Shown piece after piece: positions 16,385-26,704 of a stretch of 64,000 nucleotides of DNA (position 1 is the first letter of the stretch; every line of letters starts with the position of its first letter). The position numbers were made by a program, and so were the translations under genes. The notes beneath the pieces were generated by a model. It saw only the letters and a program-made list of their open reading frames with translations, was not told the origin of the DNA and made no database searches. The stretch covers positions 62,001 to 126,000 of the forward strand of contig NZ_SJXM01000008.1 of assembly GCF_004336805.1 (NCBI RefSeq), read 5' to 3'. The DNA comes from Aeromicrobium sp. IC_218 (GTDB lineage Bacteria > Actinomycetota > Actinomycetes > Propionibacteriales > Nocardioidaceae).

Positions 16385-17593
16385 ATGAGCGCGACGACGG
16401 CACCCGTGACCCTGCGGTCCGCGATCCTCACCGGCGTCGCCACCGCCCTCGCAGGCGTGCTGCTCTGCCTGGCCGCCGTGGTGCTGGCCGGCGCGAGCCC
16501 CGACCTGGACGCGCTGCGGGTCGCGACCCGGGCCTGGCTCGTCGCCCACGGCTCCGGCATCACCGTGGACGGCGTCGCGATCACCGTGCTGCCCCTCGGC
16601 GGGATGCTCGCGGCGGTGGCCCTGGTGGCCGTCCCGACCGCCGTCGCCACGCGCCGCGACGTGCCGGAGCCGGGCGTGCTGCTCGCCGGCACGGCAGGCG
16701 CCTACGGCGTCGTCGCCGCTCTGGCCGCGGCCCTCGCCGGCACCGGCGGGGACGACGTGAGCATCGGGCTGGTCCGCGGCACGTTCGCCGCCTTCGTCGT
16801 CGCCGCGATCGGCGCTTGGGCGGGCATCAGCGTCCACCCCCGCCACCGCGTCCGCTGGTGGCCCACCGAGAACGCGGCGGTGCGGGCGGTCGTCCGGGCG
16901 GCCACGGCCGGGCTGGCGTCCCTGCTGCTCGCCGCCGCCGTCCTCTACGTCGTCCTGCTGGCCGTGCACCTGCCTCGCGCCGCCGACCTGTGGGCCGGCC
17001 TGGCCCCCACCGGCACCGGCGCCGTCGGCCTCGCCGCGGTGAGCGTCGCGGCCGTCCCCAACCTCGTGCTCTGGACGCTGTCGGCGATGGTCGGCCCGGG
17101 CTTCGCGCTCGGCACCGAGACCTCCGTCGACCTGACCGGCGTCCACCTCGGCGCCGTCCCGGCCCTGCCCACGCTCGCCGCGCTGCCGTCGCCCGGGGAG
17201 CTGCCCGGCTGGACGGTGCTGCTCGGCCTCGTGCCGCTGCTCGCCGGGGCCTGGGCGGGCTGGCGCCTGGAGGTGCCCGACGGCCTGGGTCTGCCCGAGC
17301 GGGTCGGCCTGGGTGCCGCGGCGGGCGCGCTGGCCGGAGCGTCCGCCGGCGTGCTCGTGGCGATCAGTGGCGGCGGCGCCGGGGCGCAGCGCCTGGCCGA
17401 GGTCGGGCCGCCGACCTGGACGCCGCTCCTCGTGGCCGTGCCGGTGCTGGCGCTGGGCGGCGCCCTGGGACAGGCTCTGACGCACTATCGTGGCGTCCGT
17501 GCCGGACACGACGCCCCCGAGGACCGCCCGTCTCGTCGTCCTCGTCTCCGGGTCCGGGACGAACCTGCAGGCCCTGCTCGACGCGACCGCTGA
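16385..17593 (+). CDS. DUF6350 / PerM-like polytopic membrane protein
   Basis: A 402-residue protein with about nine hydrophobic helices. By position (after sucCD, before purN and purH) and topology it corresponds to the DUF6350 family that includes mycobacterial PerM (Rv0955), which has been linked to cell division. The start at ATG 16385 follows the GGGAGGGATG context. The reading frame continues 104 bases into purN. As a result the last ~34 residues (Arg/Asp/Pro-rich, no hydrophobic helix) are encoded by DNA shared with the purN N-terminus. Confidence 0.8.
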   Translation: MSATTAPVTLRSAILTGVATALAGVLLCLAAVVLAGASPDLDALRVATRAWLVAHGSGITVDGVAITVLPLGGMLAAVALVAVPTAVATRRDVPEPGVLLAGTAGAYGVVAALAAALAGTGGDDVSIGLVRGTFAAFVVAAIGAWAGISVHPRHRVRWWPTENAAVRAVVRAATAGLASLLLAAAVLYVVLLAVHLPRAADLWAGLAPTGTGAVGLAAVSVAAVPNLVLWTLSAMVGPGFALGTETSVDLTGVHLGAVPALPTLAALPSPGELPGWTVLLGLVPLLAGAWAGWRLEVPDGLGLPERVGLGAAAGALAGASAGVLVAISGGGAGAQRLAEVGPPTWTPLLVAVPVLALGGALGQALTHYRGVRAGHDAPEDRPSRRPRLRVRDEPAGPARRDR

Positions 17594-18125
17594 CCCCGCC
17601 TACGGCGCGCAGGTCGTGGCCGTCGGGTCCGACCGGCCCGACGTCGAGGGGCTCCGCCGCGCCGATCGCCACGGGGTGCCGACCTTCGTGCTGCCGCTCA
17701 AGGACCAGCCCGACCGCGCCACCTGGGACGCCACGCTGGCCGAGCAGGTCGCCGCGTACGAGCCCGACCTCGTCGTCCTGGCCGGCTTCATGAAGCTGGT
17801 CGGCCCCGCGTTCCTCGAGCGCTTCGGCGGCCGGACGCTCAACACGCACCCGGCGCTCTCGCCGTCGTTCCCCGGCACCCACGGACCGCGCGACGCGCTC
17901 GAGTACGGCGTCAAGGTCACCGGCGCGACGCTGTTCGTCGTCGACGCAGGCGTCGACACCGGCGTGATCGTCGCGCAGACGGCCGTCCCGGTGCTCGACG
18001 AGGACGACGAGGCCTCCCTGCACGAGCGGATCAAGGTCGCCGAGCGCGCGATGCTGGTCGAGCACGTGGGCCTGCTGGCCCGGCACGGCTTCACCGTCGA
18101 CGGACGCCGGGTGCGGCTCGGCTGA
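17490..18125 (+). CDS. purN: Phosphoribosylglycinamide formyltransferase
   Basis: A 211-residue enzyme that transfers a formyl group from 10-formyl-tetrahydrofolate to GAR in purine synthesis. The phosphate-binding loop SGSGTNL is at residues 20-26, and the catalytic triad Asn118, His120 and Asp156 lies in LNTHPALSPSF and AGVDTG. The GTG start at 17490 (or the in-frame GTG at 17499) lies inside the upstream membrane protein gene, a 95-104 base overlap. It is followed by a ZTP riboswitch and purH, so both transformylases of the pathway sit together with a folate-intermediate sensor. Confidence 0.95.
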   Translation: MASVPDTTPPRTARLVVLVSGSGTNLQALLDATADPAYGAQVVAVGSDRPDVEGLRRADRHGVPTFVLPLKDQPDRATWDATLAEQVAAYEPDLVVLAGFMKLVGPAFLERFGGRTLNTHPALSPSFPGTHGPRDALEYGVKVTGATLFVVDAGVDTGVIVAQTAVPVLDEDDEASLHERIKVAERAMLVEHVGLLARHGFTVDGRRVRLG

Positions 18126-18142
18126 CCTCCCGGGCCGGTCGG

Positions 18143-18148
18143 TATGCT
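18143..18148 (+). promoter_or_regulatory. -10 element of the purH riboswitch transcript
   Basis: TATGCT lies about 7 bases before the first conserved base of the ZTP riboswitch. A separate purH transcript would then begin at the aptamer's 5' edge, independent of purN. Confidence 0.5.
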
Positions 18149-18154
18149 CGGCCC

Positions 18155-18235
18155 AGGTCGCGACTGGCGCAGGTGGGTTGAACCACCAGGGAGCGGCCGC
18201 CACCCCATCAACGGCATGGTCCGCCTGGGTGCCGG
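18155..18235 (+). promoter_or_regulatory. ZTP (pfl) riboswitch upstream of purH
   Basis: The purN-purH gap contains the conserved ZTP/pfl aptamer elements in order. GCGACTGGCG is followed by a hairpin GGTGG-GTTGAA-CCACC and GGGAGCG. After a variable region comes CCGCCTGGGTGCC, the 3' pseudoknot half. The motif senses ZTP/ZMP, which accumulates when 10-formyl-tetrahydrofolate is scarce, and switches on purine and folate genes. purH, whose product uses ZMP and 10-formyl-THF, starts 40 bases downstream. I see no T-run terminator in the aptamer region, so control of translation initiation is more likely than termination (inference). Confidence 0.93.
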
Positions 18236-18274
18236 GGTACGAGCTCGATCCGTCGTCGCGTACCAGGAGACCGC

Positions 18275-19840
<1,566 letters not shown>

Positions 19841-19861
19841 GACGACGGCGCCGACCCGGGT

Positions 19862-19867
19862 TAGGGT
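19862..19867 (+). promoter_or_regulatory. -10 element of a leaderless promoter (M14 peptidase)
   Basis: TAGGGT is followed by six bases and the ATG of the secreted M14 peptidase, with no Shine-Dalgarno sequence. Confidence 0.55.
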
Positions 19868-19873
19868 GCGCGC

Positions 19874-20632
19874 ATGCGCATTCTCGGGTCGGCGCTCGTC
19901 GCCATGGCCGCCACCGTCGCCTCGTCCCTCGTCGCCGCCCCGGCGTCGGCCGCCGACGAGCCCCGCTACGTGGCGCGCTCGGAGGTCATCGGCACGTCCT
20001 CCCAGGGACGGGCGATCAAGGCGTACTTCCGGGGCGACCCGGACGCCACGCACGTGCTGCTGGTGCTGGGCCAGATGCACGGCAACGAGACGGCCGGACG
20101 CACGACGGCCCGCTACCTGGTCAAGCACCGCAAGCCGAAGGCCGGCACGGCCATGTGGATCGTGCCGACCATGAACCCCGACGGCGCCCGCAAGGGCACG
20201 CGCACGAACGCGCGCGGCGTCGACCTCAACCGCAACTGGCCGACGAACGGCTGGACGCGCAAGGGCAAGGGCACGCGCACGTGGGGCGGCAAGGCCCGCG
20301 GCAGCGAGCGCGAGACCAAGGTGATGATGCGCTTCCTCAAGCGGGTCAAGCCCGACTACATCGCCTCGATCCACCAGCCCTACGGCGTGATCGGCAAGAG
20401 CTCCAAGGACCGCGCCTGGCACCGGCGGCTGGCCACGGAGCTCGGGCTCAAGCTCAAGGCGCTCCCGGTCGGGCCGTCGAACAAGGTCTCGCCCACGCTC
20501 ACCGGCTGGTACAACCACTACTACGGCAAGCACGGCACGGCCACGACGATCGAGTACCGCTCCAAGCCGTCCACGGCCTGGGCCGGCAAGAAGGCCAGCC
20601 GCGCGATCATGACGGCGGCCCGCGTCCGCTGA
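19874..20632 (+). CDS. Secreted M14 family zinc carboxypeptidase-like protein
   Basis: A 252-residue exported peptidase. A Sec signal peptide (residues 1-27) ends in PASA-AD. The zinc site is His69-x2-Glu72 in GQMHGNETAG plus His167 in SIHQPYG. DLNRN (118-122) binds the substrate carboxylate and Glu227 in TIEYRSK is the probable catalytic base. All expected residues are present. The domain is short for the family and lysine-rich, so it may act on peptidoglycan peptides (M14 proteins include D,L-carboxypeptidases such as MpaA), but this is inference. A leaderless-type promoter precedes it. Confidence 0.85.
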   Translation: MRILGSALVAMAATVASSLVAAPASAADEPRYVARSEVIGTSSQGRAIKAYFRGDPDATHVLLVLGQMHGNETAGRTTARYLVKHRKPKAGTAMWIVPTMNPDGARKGTRTNARGVDLNRNWPTNGWTRKGKGTRTWGGKARGSERETKVMMRFLKRVKPDYIASIHQPYGVIGKSSKDRAWHRRLATELGLKLKALPVGPSNKVSPTLTGWYNHYYGKHGTATTIEYRSKPSTAWAGKKASRAIMTAARVR

Positions 20633-20656
20633 GCCGCGGGTGAGAGACTGGCCCGC

Positions 20657-21508
20657 GTGACGGCGAAGATCCTCGACGGCAAGGCCGCAGCGGCGGCGAT
20701 CAAGGACGAGCTGCGCGCGCGCGTGGACGCGCTGCGCGCCCGCGGCGTCGTGCCCGGGCTCGGCACGATCCTGGTCGGTGACGACCCGGGCAGCCGCTGG
20801 TACGTCAACGGCAAGCACAAGGACTGCGCCGAGGTCGGCATCGAGTCCATCCGCATCGACCTGCCGGCCACGGCCACCCAGGCCGAGGTCGAAGCCGCGG
20901 TCGACCAGCTCAACGCCGACCCGGCGTGCACCGGCTACATCGTCCAGCTGCCGCTGCCGCGCGGCCTGGACGAGAACGCGGTCATCGGGCGCATCGACCC
21001 GGCCAAGGACGCCGACGGCCTGCATCCGACCAACCTCGGCTGGCTCGTGCTCGGCAAGCCCGCCCCGCTCCCGTGCACCCCGCGCGGCATCATCGAGCTG
21101 CTGCGCCGCCACGACGTGCCGATCGCCGGCCAGCACGTGGTCGTGGTGGGCCGCGGCATCACCGTCGGACGTCCGATGGGCCTGCTGCTCACCCGCCGCA
21201 GCGAGAACGCCACCGTCACGCTGTGCCACACCGGCACCGTCGACCTGGCCGCCGAGGTCAGCCGCGCCGACATCGTCGTCGCGGCCGCCGGCGTGCCCGG
21301 CATCATCACGGCCGACATGGTCAAGCCCGGCGCGGCCCTGCTGGACGTCGGCGTCAGCCGCGTCGACGGCAAGATCGCCGGCGACGTCGCTCCTGAGGCG
21401 TGGGACGTCGCGGGCTGGGTCTCGCCGAACCCGGGCGGCGTCGGTCCCATGACCCGCGCGCTGCTGCTGGCGAACGTCGTCGACTCCGCGGAGCAGCAGG
21501 ACGCGTGA
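20657..21508 (+). CDS. folD: Methylenetetrahydrofolate dehydrogenase / methenyltetrahydrofolate cyclohydrolase
   Basis: A 283-residue bifunctional enzyme interconverting 5,10-methylene- and 10-formyl-tetrahydrofolate, supplying the formyl donor used by PurN and PurH upstream. The catalytic Tyr49-x3-Lys53 pair lies in [21 protein letters not shown] and the NADP-binding [14 protein letters not shown] follow, and NPGGVGPMT closes the fold. The GTG start is 7 bases after a -10-like GAGACT. Its stop overlaps the DUF3017 start (GTGA). Confidence 0.96.
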   Translation: MTAKILDGKAAAAAIKDELRARVDALRARGVVPGLGTILVGDDPGSRWYVNGKHKDCAEVGIESIRIDLPATATQAEVEAAVDQLNADPACTGYIVQLPLPRGLDENAVIGRIDPAKDADGLHPTNLGWLVLGKPAPLPCTPRGIIELLRRHDVPIAGQHVVVVGRGITVGRPMGLLLTRRSENATVTLCHTGTVDLAAEVSRADIVVAAAGVPGIITADMVKPGAALLDVGVSRVDGKIAGDVAPEAWDVAGWVSPNPGGVGPMTRALLLANVVDSAEQQDA

Positions 21509-21792
21509 GCCGGCTCCCCCCGTTGCCGCGCAGCCGCGGCTCGCAGATCTACCTCGGCCAGCTGGTCGTGGTGACGATCGGGCTGCTGCTGACCGTGCTG
21601 GGGTTCTGGCGCGCGGGCGTGGCGACCATCGGCGGGTCGTTCCTGCTCGCGTCGCTGCTGCGCGCCGTGGTGCCGCAGTCGCACGACGGCATGCTGCGGG
21701 TGCGCGGCCGCGTGTTCGACGTGACCTGGACGGCGGTGCTGGGCGCCGCGCTGGTCTTCCTGGCCTTCAACATCCCCGGCCAGCCCGGCTAG
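21505..21792 (+). CDS. DUF3017 small membrane protein
   Basis: A 95-residue protein with three hydrophobic helices (about residues 17-33, 36-53 and 72-90) and a basic, Pro-rich N-terminus. It matches the size and the folD-adjacent location of actinobacterial DUF3017 proteins, whose function is unknown. The GTG start overlaps the folD stop codon, so translation is coupled. It ends one base before the convergent mdh gene. Confidence 0.8.
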   Translation: MSRLPPLPRSRGSQIYLGQLVVVTIGLLLTVLGFWRAGVATIGGSFLLASLLRAVVPQSHDGMLRVRGRVFDVTWTAVLGAALVFLAFNIPGQPG

Positions 21793-21793
21793 C

Positions 21794-22777
21794 TCAGATC
21801 AGGCCGAGCGCCTTCACCGCGTCGCGCTCCTCGACGAGCTCGGCGGCCGTCGCGTCCATCTTCTGCCGCGAGAAGTCGTCGATCTCCAGGTCGGGGACGA
21901 TCTGCCAGTCGCCGCCGGACGTGGTGACCGGGAACGAGTAGACGAGCCCCTCCGGCACGCCGTACGACCCGTCGGACGCCACGGCCATGGAGACCCAGTC
22001 GCCCTCCGGGCTGCCCAGCAGCCAGTCACGGGCCGCGTCGACCGTGGCCGACGCCGCGGACGCCGCCGACGACGCCCCACGTGCCTCGATGATCGCCGTG
22101 CCGCGGCGGGCGACGGTCGGGATGAAGTCGTCGCGGATCCAGGCGTCGTCGACCAGCTCGGTCGCCGGACGGTCGCCGACGCGGGCGTGGTGCAGGTCGG
22201 GGTACTGGGTCGCGGAGTGGTTGCCCCACACCGTCATGCGCGTGACGTCGGCCGCCTGCGACTCGGTGCGGCGGGCCAGCTGCGCGATGGCGCGGTTGTG
22301 GTCGAGCCGCGTGAGCGCGCTGAAGCGCTCCTTCGGGATGTCCGGGGCGTTGCTCATGGCGATGAGCGCGTTGGTGTTGGCCGGGTTGCCGGTGACGCCG
22401 ATGCGGACGTCGTCGGCGGCCACCTTGTTCAGGGCGCGTCCCTGCTCGGTGAAGATGGCGCCGTTGGCCTCCAGCAGGTCACCGCGCTCCATGCCCTTGG
22501 TGCGGGGCCGGGCGCCGACCAGCAGCGCGAGGTTGACGCCGTCGAAGACCTGCTCGGGGTCGTCGCCGATCTCGACCGAGTCCAGCAGCGGGAACGCGCA
22601 GTCGTCCAGCTCCATGACGACGCCCTCGAGCGCCTTGAGGGCCGGGGTGATCTCGAGCAGCCGCAGCTGGACCGGGCGGTCGCCGAGCAGCGCTCCGGAT
22701 CCGAGGCGGAACAGCAGGCTGTAGCCGATCTGGCCGGCGGCACCGGTGACCGCGACCTTGAGAGGGGACGGGCTCAC
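21794..22777 (-). CDS. mdh: Malate dehydrogenase
   Basis: A 327-residue NAD-dependent malate dehydrogenase of the TCA cycle. The N-terminal Rossmann motif is [19 protein letters not shown], the substrate loop has [16 protein letters not shown] and NPANTNALI, and the catalytic His lies in [11 protein letters not shown]. Length fits the cytoplasmic MDH class of actinobacteria. The GTG start has TTGGAG at a good spacing upstream. It is convergent with folD-DUF3017 and separated from katA by a strong hairpin. Confidence 0.97.
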   Translation of the reverse strand: MSPSPLKVAVTGAAGQIGYSLLFRLGSGALLGDRPVQLRLLEITPALKALEGVVMELDDCAFPLLDSVEIGDDPEQVFDGVNLALLVGARPRTKGMERGDLLEANGAIFTEQGRALNKVAADDVRIGVTGNPANTNALIAMSNAPDIPKERFSALTRLDHNRAIAQLARRTESQAADVTRMTVWGNHSATQYPDLHHARVGDRPATELVDDAWIRDDFIPTVARRGTAIIEARGASSAASAASATVDAARDWLLGSPEGDWVSMAVASDGSYGVPEGLVYSFPVTTSGGDWQIVPDLEIDDFSRQKMDATAAELVEERDAVKALGLI

Positions 22778-22840
22778 GTTCGCTCCAATCGTCGATCCGG
22801 ACTCGAACGTAGCACCGGCCGGTGCCGCCCGCCGGACGCA

Positions 22841-22874
22841 CGAGGGCCCCCGACCGGCCGGTCGGGGGCCCTCG
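22841..22874 (-). terminator. Terminator hairpin after katA
   Basis: CGAGGGCCCCCGACCGG followed at once by its exact complement forms a 34-base perfect palindrome. It lies 15 bases beyond the catalase stop codon, in the mdh upstream region. Confidence 0.85.
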
Positions 22875-22888
22875 TCAGGCGGGGTGCG

Positions 22889-24418
22889 TCAGACGCGGAC
22901 GCCCATGCCGTCGACCTCGCCGGCGGCGACGGCGTCGCCCTTGCCGAGGGTGACGGCGGTCTGGATGCGGGCACCGATCTCGGGATCGACGCTCGTCCAG
23001 TACCAGAACGCGCGCTCGCGGACGACGTCCACCGTGACGCCGCTCAGGGCGCCGGCGACGGTCTCGACCAGCTGGTCACGCTGCGCGTCGGTGAAGACCT
23101 CGCGCACCAGCGTGCTGGCCTGGCCGAAGTCGTCGTCCTCGCTGTGCAGGCGGTAGGCGCTGCGGACGATCTCGGTGTCGGTCTCCCAGCCGTCCTCGGC
23201 CACGCCCTGCTCGTCGGCGAAGCCGCGACCGAACGAGTTCGGGGCGTACACCGGGGCCGAGCCCGCGTGGTCGAAGGTCATCTGCGCGTCGAACAGGTAG
23301 GAGTTCGACTCCACCGAGGCCTTCGGACGGTTGACCGGCAGCTGGTGGAAGTTGGCGCCGATGCGGTAGCGCTGCGCGTCGTTGTAGGCGAACGCGCGGC
23401 CCAGCAGCATCTTGTCGGGCGACAGGCCGATGCCGGGCACCGTGTTGCCGGGGGAGAACGCCGCCTGCTCGATCTCGGCGAAGAAGTTCACCGGGTTGCG
23501 GTTGAGCGTCAGCGTGCCGACCGGGATCAGCGGGTAGTCCGCGTGCGGCCAGACCTTGGTCAGGTCGAACGGGTTGAAGCGGTACTCGGCGGCGTCCGCG
23601 TACGGCATGACCTGGACCGACAGCTTCCAGCTCGGGAACTCGCCGCGCTCGATGGCGTCGAAGAGGTCCTGGCGGTGGAAGTCGGCGTTGTCGCCGGCCA
23701 CCTTCGCCGCCTCCTCGTTGCTCATGAACTCCATGCCCTGGTTGGTGTGGAAGTGGTACTTCACCCAGAACTTCTCACCGGCGGCGTTGATCCACTGGTA
23801 GGTGTGCGAGCCGTAGCCGTTCATGTGGCGCCACGTGGCCGGCAGGCCGCGCTCGCCCATGAGGTAGGTGACCTGGTGCGCCGACTCGGGGTTGAGCGTC
23901 CAGAAGTCCCACTGCATGTTGGCGTCGCGCAGGCCCGAGGCGGCGAGGCGCTTCTGGCTGCGGATGAAGTTGGGGAACTTCATGGGGTCGCGCAGGAAGA
24001 ACACCGGCGTGTTGTTGCCGACGATGTCGTAGTTGCCCTGCTCGGTGTAGAACTTCAGCGCGAAGCCGCGGACGTCTCGCCACGTGTCGGGGCTGCCCTG
24101 CTCGCCGGCGACGGTCGAGAAGCGCAGCAGCGACTCGGTGGTCGTGCCGGGCTGGAACAGCGCCGCCTTGGTGTACGCCGAGACGTCCTCGGTGACCTCC
24201 AGGACGCCGAACGCGCCCGCGCCCTTGGCGTGCGGGTTGCGCTCCGGGACACGCTCACGGTTGAAGTGCGCGAGGGTCTCGACCAGGTGGACGTCGTGCA
24301 GCAGCAGCGGGCCGTTGGCGCCGACGCTCAGGCTGTTGCGGTCGCTCTCGGCCGGGGCGCCGGCGGCGGTGGTGCTGCCGGTGGCCTCGGGGGCGTTGGG
24401 GGGCGTGGACATGCTCAC
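22889..24418 (-). CDS. katA: Monofunctional heme catalase
   Basis: A 509-residue clade-3-size catalase that decomposes hydrogen peroxide. The distal catalytic His63 lies in [16 protein letters not shown]. The proximal heme-ligand Tyr is in [13 protein letters not shown], and [15 protein letters not shown] and the substrate-channel blocks are intact. The GTG start at 24418 is chosen because it overlaps the Fur stop (GTGA) and AGGAG lies five bases upstream; an ATG six bases later is possible. Co-transcription with the Fur-type gene implies peroxide- or metal-responsive control. Confidence 0.96.
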   Translation of the reverse strand: MSMSTPPNAPEATGSTTAAGAPAESDRNSLSVGANGPLLLHDVHLVETLAHFNRERVPERNPHAKGAGAFGVLEVTEDVSAYTKAALFQPGTTTESLLRFSTVAGEQGSPDTWRDVRGFALKFYTEQGNYDIVGNNTPVFFLRDPMKFPNFIRSQKRLAASGLRDANMQWDFWTLNPESAHQVTYLMGERGLPATWRHMNGYGSHTYQWINAAGEKFWVKYHFHTNQGMEFMSNEEAAKVAGDNADFHRQDLFDAIERGEFPSWKLSVQVMPYADAAEYRFNPFDLTKVWPHADYPLIPVGTLTLNRNPVNFFAEIEQAAFSPGNTVPGIGLSPDKMLLGRAFAYNDAQRYRIGANFHQLPVNRPKASVESNSYLFDAQMTFDHAGSAPVYAPNSFGRGFADEQGVAEDGWETDTEIVRSAYRLHSEDDDFGQASTLVREVFTDAQRDQLVETVAGALSGVTVDVVRERAFWYWTSVDPEIGARIQTAVTLGKGDAVAAGEVDGMGVRV

Positions 24419-24891
24419 TCACTCTCCTTGGGGGTGGTTGCGGAAGTCGGGGCGGCCGACGCGCACGTGGGGCACAGGCCCCAGAACGTCACCTCGGCCT
24501 CGTCGATGGTGAATCCGTGCGTCGACGACGGGGCGAGGCACGGAGCCGCGCCGACCGTGCAGTCGACGTCCTCGATGGCGCCGCAGCCGCGGCACACGAG
24601 GTGGTGGTGGTTGTCGTCCACGCGCCGCTCGTAGCGGGCCGGGGAGCCGGCCGGCTCGATGCGGCGCAGGAGCCCGGCGGCGCTGAGGTCGCCGAGCACG
24701 TTGTACACGGCCTGCACGGACGTGCCGGGCAGGTCGGTGCGGACGTCCTGGAAGACCGCGTCGGCGTCGGCGTGCGGGTGGCCCGCCAGCGACGTCAGCA
24801 CGGCCAGGCGGGGCGCCGTGACACGCAGGCCGACGTGGTGGAGCGCGTCGCGCAGCTCCGCCTCGTCGACGGTGTGGGGTGTCCTGGTCAC
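24415..24891 (-). CDS. Fur family regulator (FurA/PerR-like) of catalase
   Basis: A 158-residue metalloregulator. The winged helix (residues 10-90) contains [23 protein letters not shown] across two helices and [12 protein letters not shown] as the recognition region. The dimerisation half carries [11 protein letters not shown] and a second Cys pair LCPTC, matching the structural zinc site. Its position upstream of and coupled to a catalase gene parallels FurA-KatG and CatR-CatA pairs, where the regulator senses peroxide through metal-catalysed oxidation. A perfect TTCTTTT/AAAAGAA palindrome overlaps its promoter. Annotated start is GTG. Confidence 0.92.
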   Translation of the reverse strand: MTRTPHTVDEAELRDALHHVGLRVTAPRLAVLTSLAGHPHADADAVFQDVRTDLPGTSVQAVYNVLGDLSAAGLLRRIEPAGSPARYERRVDDNHHHLVCRGCGAIEDVDCTVGAAPCLAPSSTHGFTIDEAEVTFWGLCPTCASAAPTSATTPKESE

Positions 24892-24908
24892 GGGGGAGAC
24901 GCTATCGC

Positions 24909-24930
24909 TTCTTTTGAGGAATTAAAAGAA
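24909..24930 (-). promoter_or_regulatory. Probable Fur-box autoregulatory operator
   Basis: TTCTTTT and AAAAGAA are perfect 7-bp arms around an 8-bp centre, in the most A/T-rich stretch of this part of the window. The site is 17 bases upstream of the fur start codon. AT-rich dyads at this position are typical FurA/CatR operators. Confidence 0.7.
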
Positions 24931-24945
24931 CGGTGGATGGCGTGT

Positions 24946-24986
24946 CGGTGACGTCACCGCGCCGACGTGACTCCCAGCACGCTGGG
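24946..24986. promoter_or_regulatory. Two dyads upstream of the MFS exporter
   Basis: CGGTGACGTCACCG (24946-24959) is a perfect 14-bp palindrome, and CCCAGC-AC-GCTGGG (24973-24986) a second dyad. They lie between the Fur palindrome and the MFS start and could be operators, but no dedicated regulator is adjacent. Confidence 0.4.
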
Positions 24987-25021
24987 GAACAGCGGTGCCG
25001 CGCGGGTGGTTCGATCATGTC

Positions 25022-26236
25022 GTGACGACGAATGCCCCCACTCCGACCCGACACGTCGGCCTCGCCCTGCTCGCGCTGTCCCTGGGCGGCTTCGCCATCG
25101 GCACCACCGAGTTCGTGACCATGGGCCTGCTGAAGGAGATCGCGGACGGCATCGACGTCTCGATCCCGACCGCCGGCCACATCATCACCGCGTACGCCTT
25201 CGGCGTCGTGGTCGGTGCCCCGCTGATCGTCTCGCTCGCGGCGCGGCTGCCGCGCAAGGCGCTCGTCGTCGGCCTGGCCCTCGCCATCGGCGTCTTCAAC
25301 GGCCTCACTGCCGTGGTCGACGGCTACCTGCCGGTGATGGTCGTGCGCTTCCTGGCCGGCCTGCCGCACGGCGCCTACTTCGGCGTCGCGGCCCTCGTCG
25401 CGTCCTCGCTCGTCGCCCCGGAACGACGCGCCCGCGCGATCAGCATGGTGATGATGGGCCTGTCGGTCGCCACGGTCGTCGGCGTGCCCGCCTCGACCTG
25501 GCTCGGCCAGGCGCTCGGCTGGCGGTCGGCCTACGTGCTCGTGCTGGGCGTCGCCGTCGCCGCGGCGCTGTCGATCGCGGTCTTCGTGCCGCACCAGCCC
25601 GCCGACACGAGCGCGTCCCTCGGCCGCGAGCTGCGCGCCCTGCGACGTCCGCAGGTGCACCTGGCCGCCGCGGCCGGCTCGGTCGGCTTCGCCGGCATGT
25701 TCGCGATGTACAGCTACATCAGCCCGATCGTCACCGACGTCACCGACCTGTCCAAGGGCGCCATCCCGTGGTTCCTGCTGGCCTTCGGCCTGGGATCGCT
25801 CGTCGGCACGTGGGTGGCCGGTCCGCTCACCGACCGCAGCGTCAACGGCACCGTGCTGCTGGGCATGGGCGGCATGGCCGTGCTGCTGCTGGCCCTGTGG
25901 CCGGTCATGACCTGGGCGGTCCCGACCTTCCTGCTCGTCTTCCTGGTGGCGGCGTTCGGCTCGCTGGTGGCGATCAGCCTGCAGGTGCGGCTCATGCACG
26001 CCGCGGGCGACGCCGAGATGCTCGGCGCCGCGCTGAACCACTCCGCGCTCAACGTGGCCAACGGCCTCGGGGCCTGGCTCGGCTCGATCGTCATCGCGGC
26101 CGGATGGGGCTACCGGGCGCCCACGCTGGTGGGTGCGGCCCTGGCCGCGGGCGGCATCGCGATCTTCCTGGTCGGCGTCCGGGTCGAGCGCACGGCGCTG
26201 GCCCGCGAGGCCGACGGCGTCCCGCAGCCGGCCTGA
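25022..26236 (+). CDS. MFS transporter, DHA1 family, AraJ/Cmx-like
   Basis: A roughly 404-residue 12-helix major facilitator. The first helix carries GTTEFVTMGLL, characteristic of the AraJ/NepI/chloramphenicol efflux group. Helix 4-5 has RFLAGLPHGAYFGVAALVASSL and the antiporter-type GVPASTWLGQALGWRSAY. Export of a drug or sugar-like compound is expected, but the substrate is not predictable. The start is uncertain: GTG 25022 gives the normal N-terminus, and an in-frame codon at 24995 would add nine residues. It is divergent from fur-katA. Confidence 0.88.
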   Translation: MTTNAPTPTRHVGLALLALSLGGFAIGTTEFVTMGLLKEIADGIDVSIPTAGHIITAYAFGVVVGAPLIVSLAARLPRKALVVGLALAIGVFNGLTAVVDGYLPVMVVRFLAGLPHGAYFGVAALVASSLVAPERRARAISMVMMGLSVATVVGVPASTWLGQALGWRSAYVLVLGVAVAAALSIAVFVPHQPADTSASLGRELRALRRPQVHLAAAAGSVGFAGMFAMYSYISPIVTDVTDLSKGAIPWFLLAFGLGSLVGTWVAGPLTDRSVNGTVLLGMGGMAVLLLALWPVMTWAVPTFLLVFLVAAFGSLVAISLQVRLMHAAGDAEMLGAALNHSALNVANGLGAWLGSIVIAAGWGYRAPTLVGAALAAGGIAIFLVGVRVERTALAREADGVPQPA

Positions 26237-26310
26237 GCCGGCGCTCCGACCGCCCCGGGGCGCTCGTCGGTTCCCCGGACGCGGTCGGGGAGGGGCGCCA
26301 TCATCGACGG

Positions 26311-26697
26311 ATGATCGAACTCGACGCCGGGCTCGTCCGCGGCTCCCTGCTCGAGCTGGCGACGGTGACGCTCGGCCTGGCTCTGGTCGTCTGCGCCGTC
26401 GGCGCGCGCGTCGCGAGTCCGCTCACGCGGCGCTGGCTCGCGTTCGGCCTGGCCGGTGTGCTCGTCGTCGCGTCGTCGTCGCTGGTCGGGCGCATGGACG
26501 AGCGCCACGACGTCGACGGGCTGCAGGCGGCGCTGCGCGCCGAGGGGCTCGACGTCCCGCGCGCCGAGGTGGCCCGGGCCCGGTCGATCGTCAAGCAGCA
26601 CGGCGGGTACCGCTCGAAGGAGACGGGGGACCGGGCGTGGTCGCTGCGGATGGACGAGCGCGACGGCACCCTCACCCTGTACCGCGCCGAGCGGTGA
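26311..26697 (+). CDS. Small two-helix membrane protein, unknown function
   Basis: A 128-residue protein I do not recognise. Two hydrophobic helices (about residues 12-32 and 42-59) are followed by a soluble, charged C-terminal part (DERHDVDGLQAALRAEGLDV... and WSLRMDERDGTLTLYRAER). The codon usage matches its neighbours, and the frame is open from ATG 26311 to a TGA 7 bases before a convergent regulator. It may be coupled to the MFS gene 74 bases upstream, but no functional link is visible. Confidence 0.6.
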   Translation: MIELDAGLVRGSLLELATVTLGLALVVCAVGARVASPLTRRWLAFGLAGVLVVASSSLVGRMDERHDVDGLQAALRAEGLDVPRAEVARARSIVKQHGGYRSKETGDRAWSLRMDERDGTLTLYRAER

Positions 26698-26704
26698 CGC
26701 GGAC

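Noticed and set aside
14696..17509. A 937-codon minus-strand frame
   Set aside because: It is an out-of-frame reading across the sigma-like fusion and opposite the PerM-like gene, with no recognisable domain.
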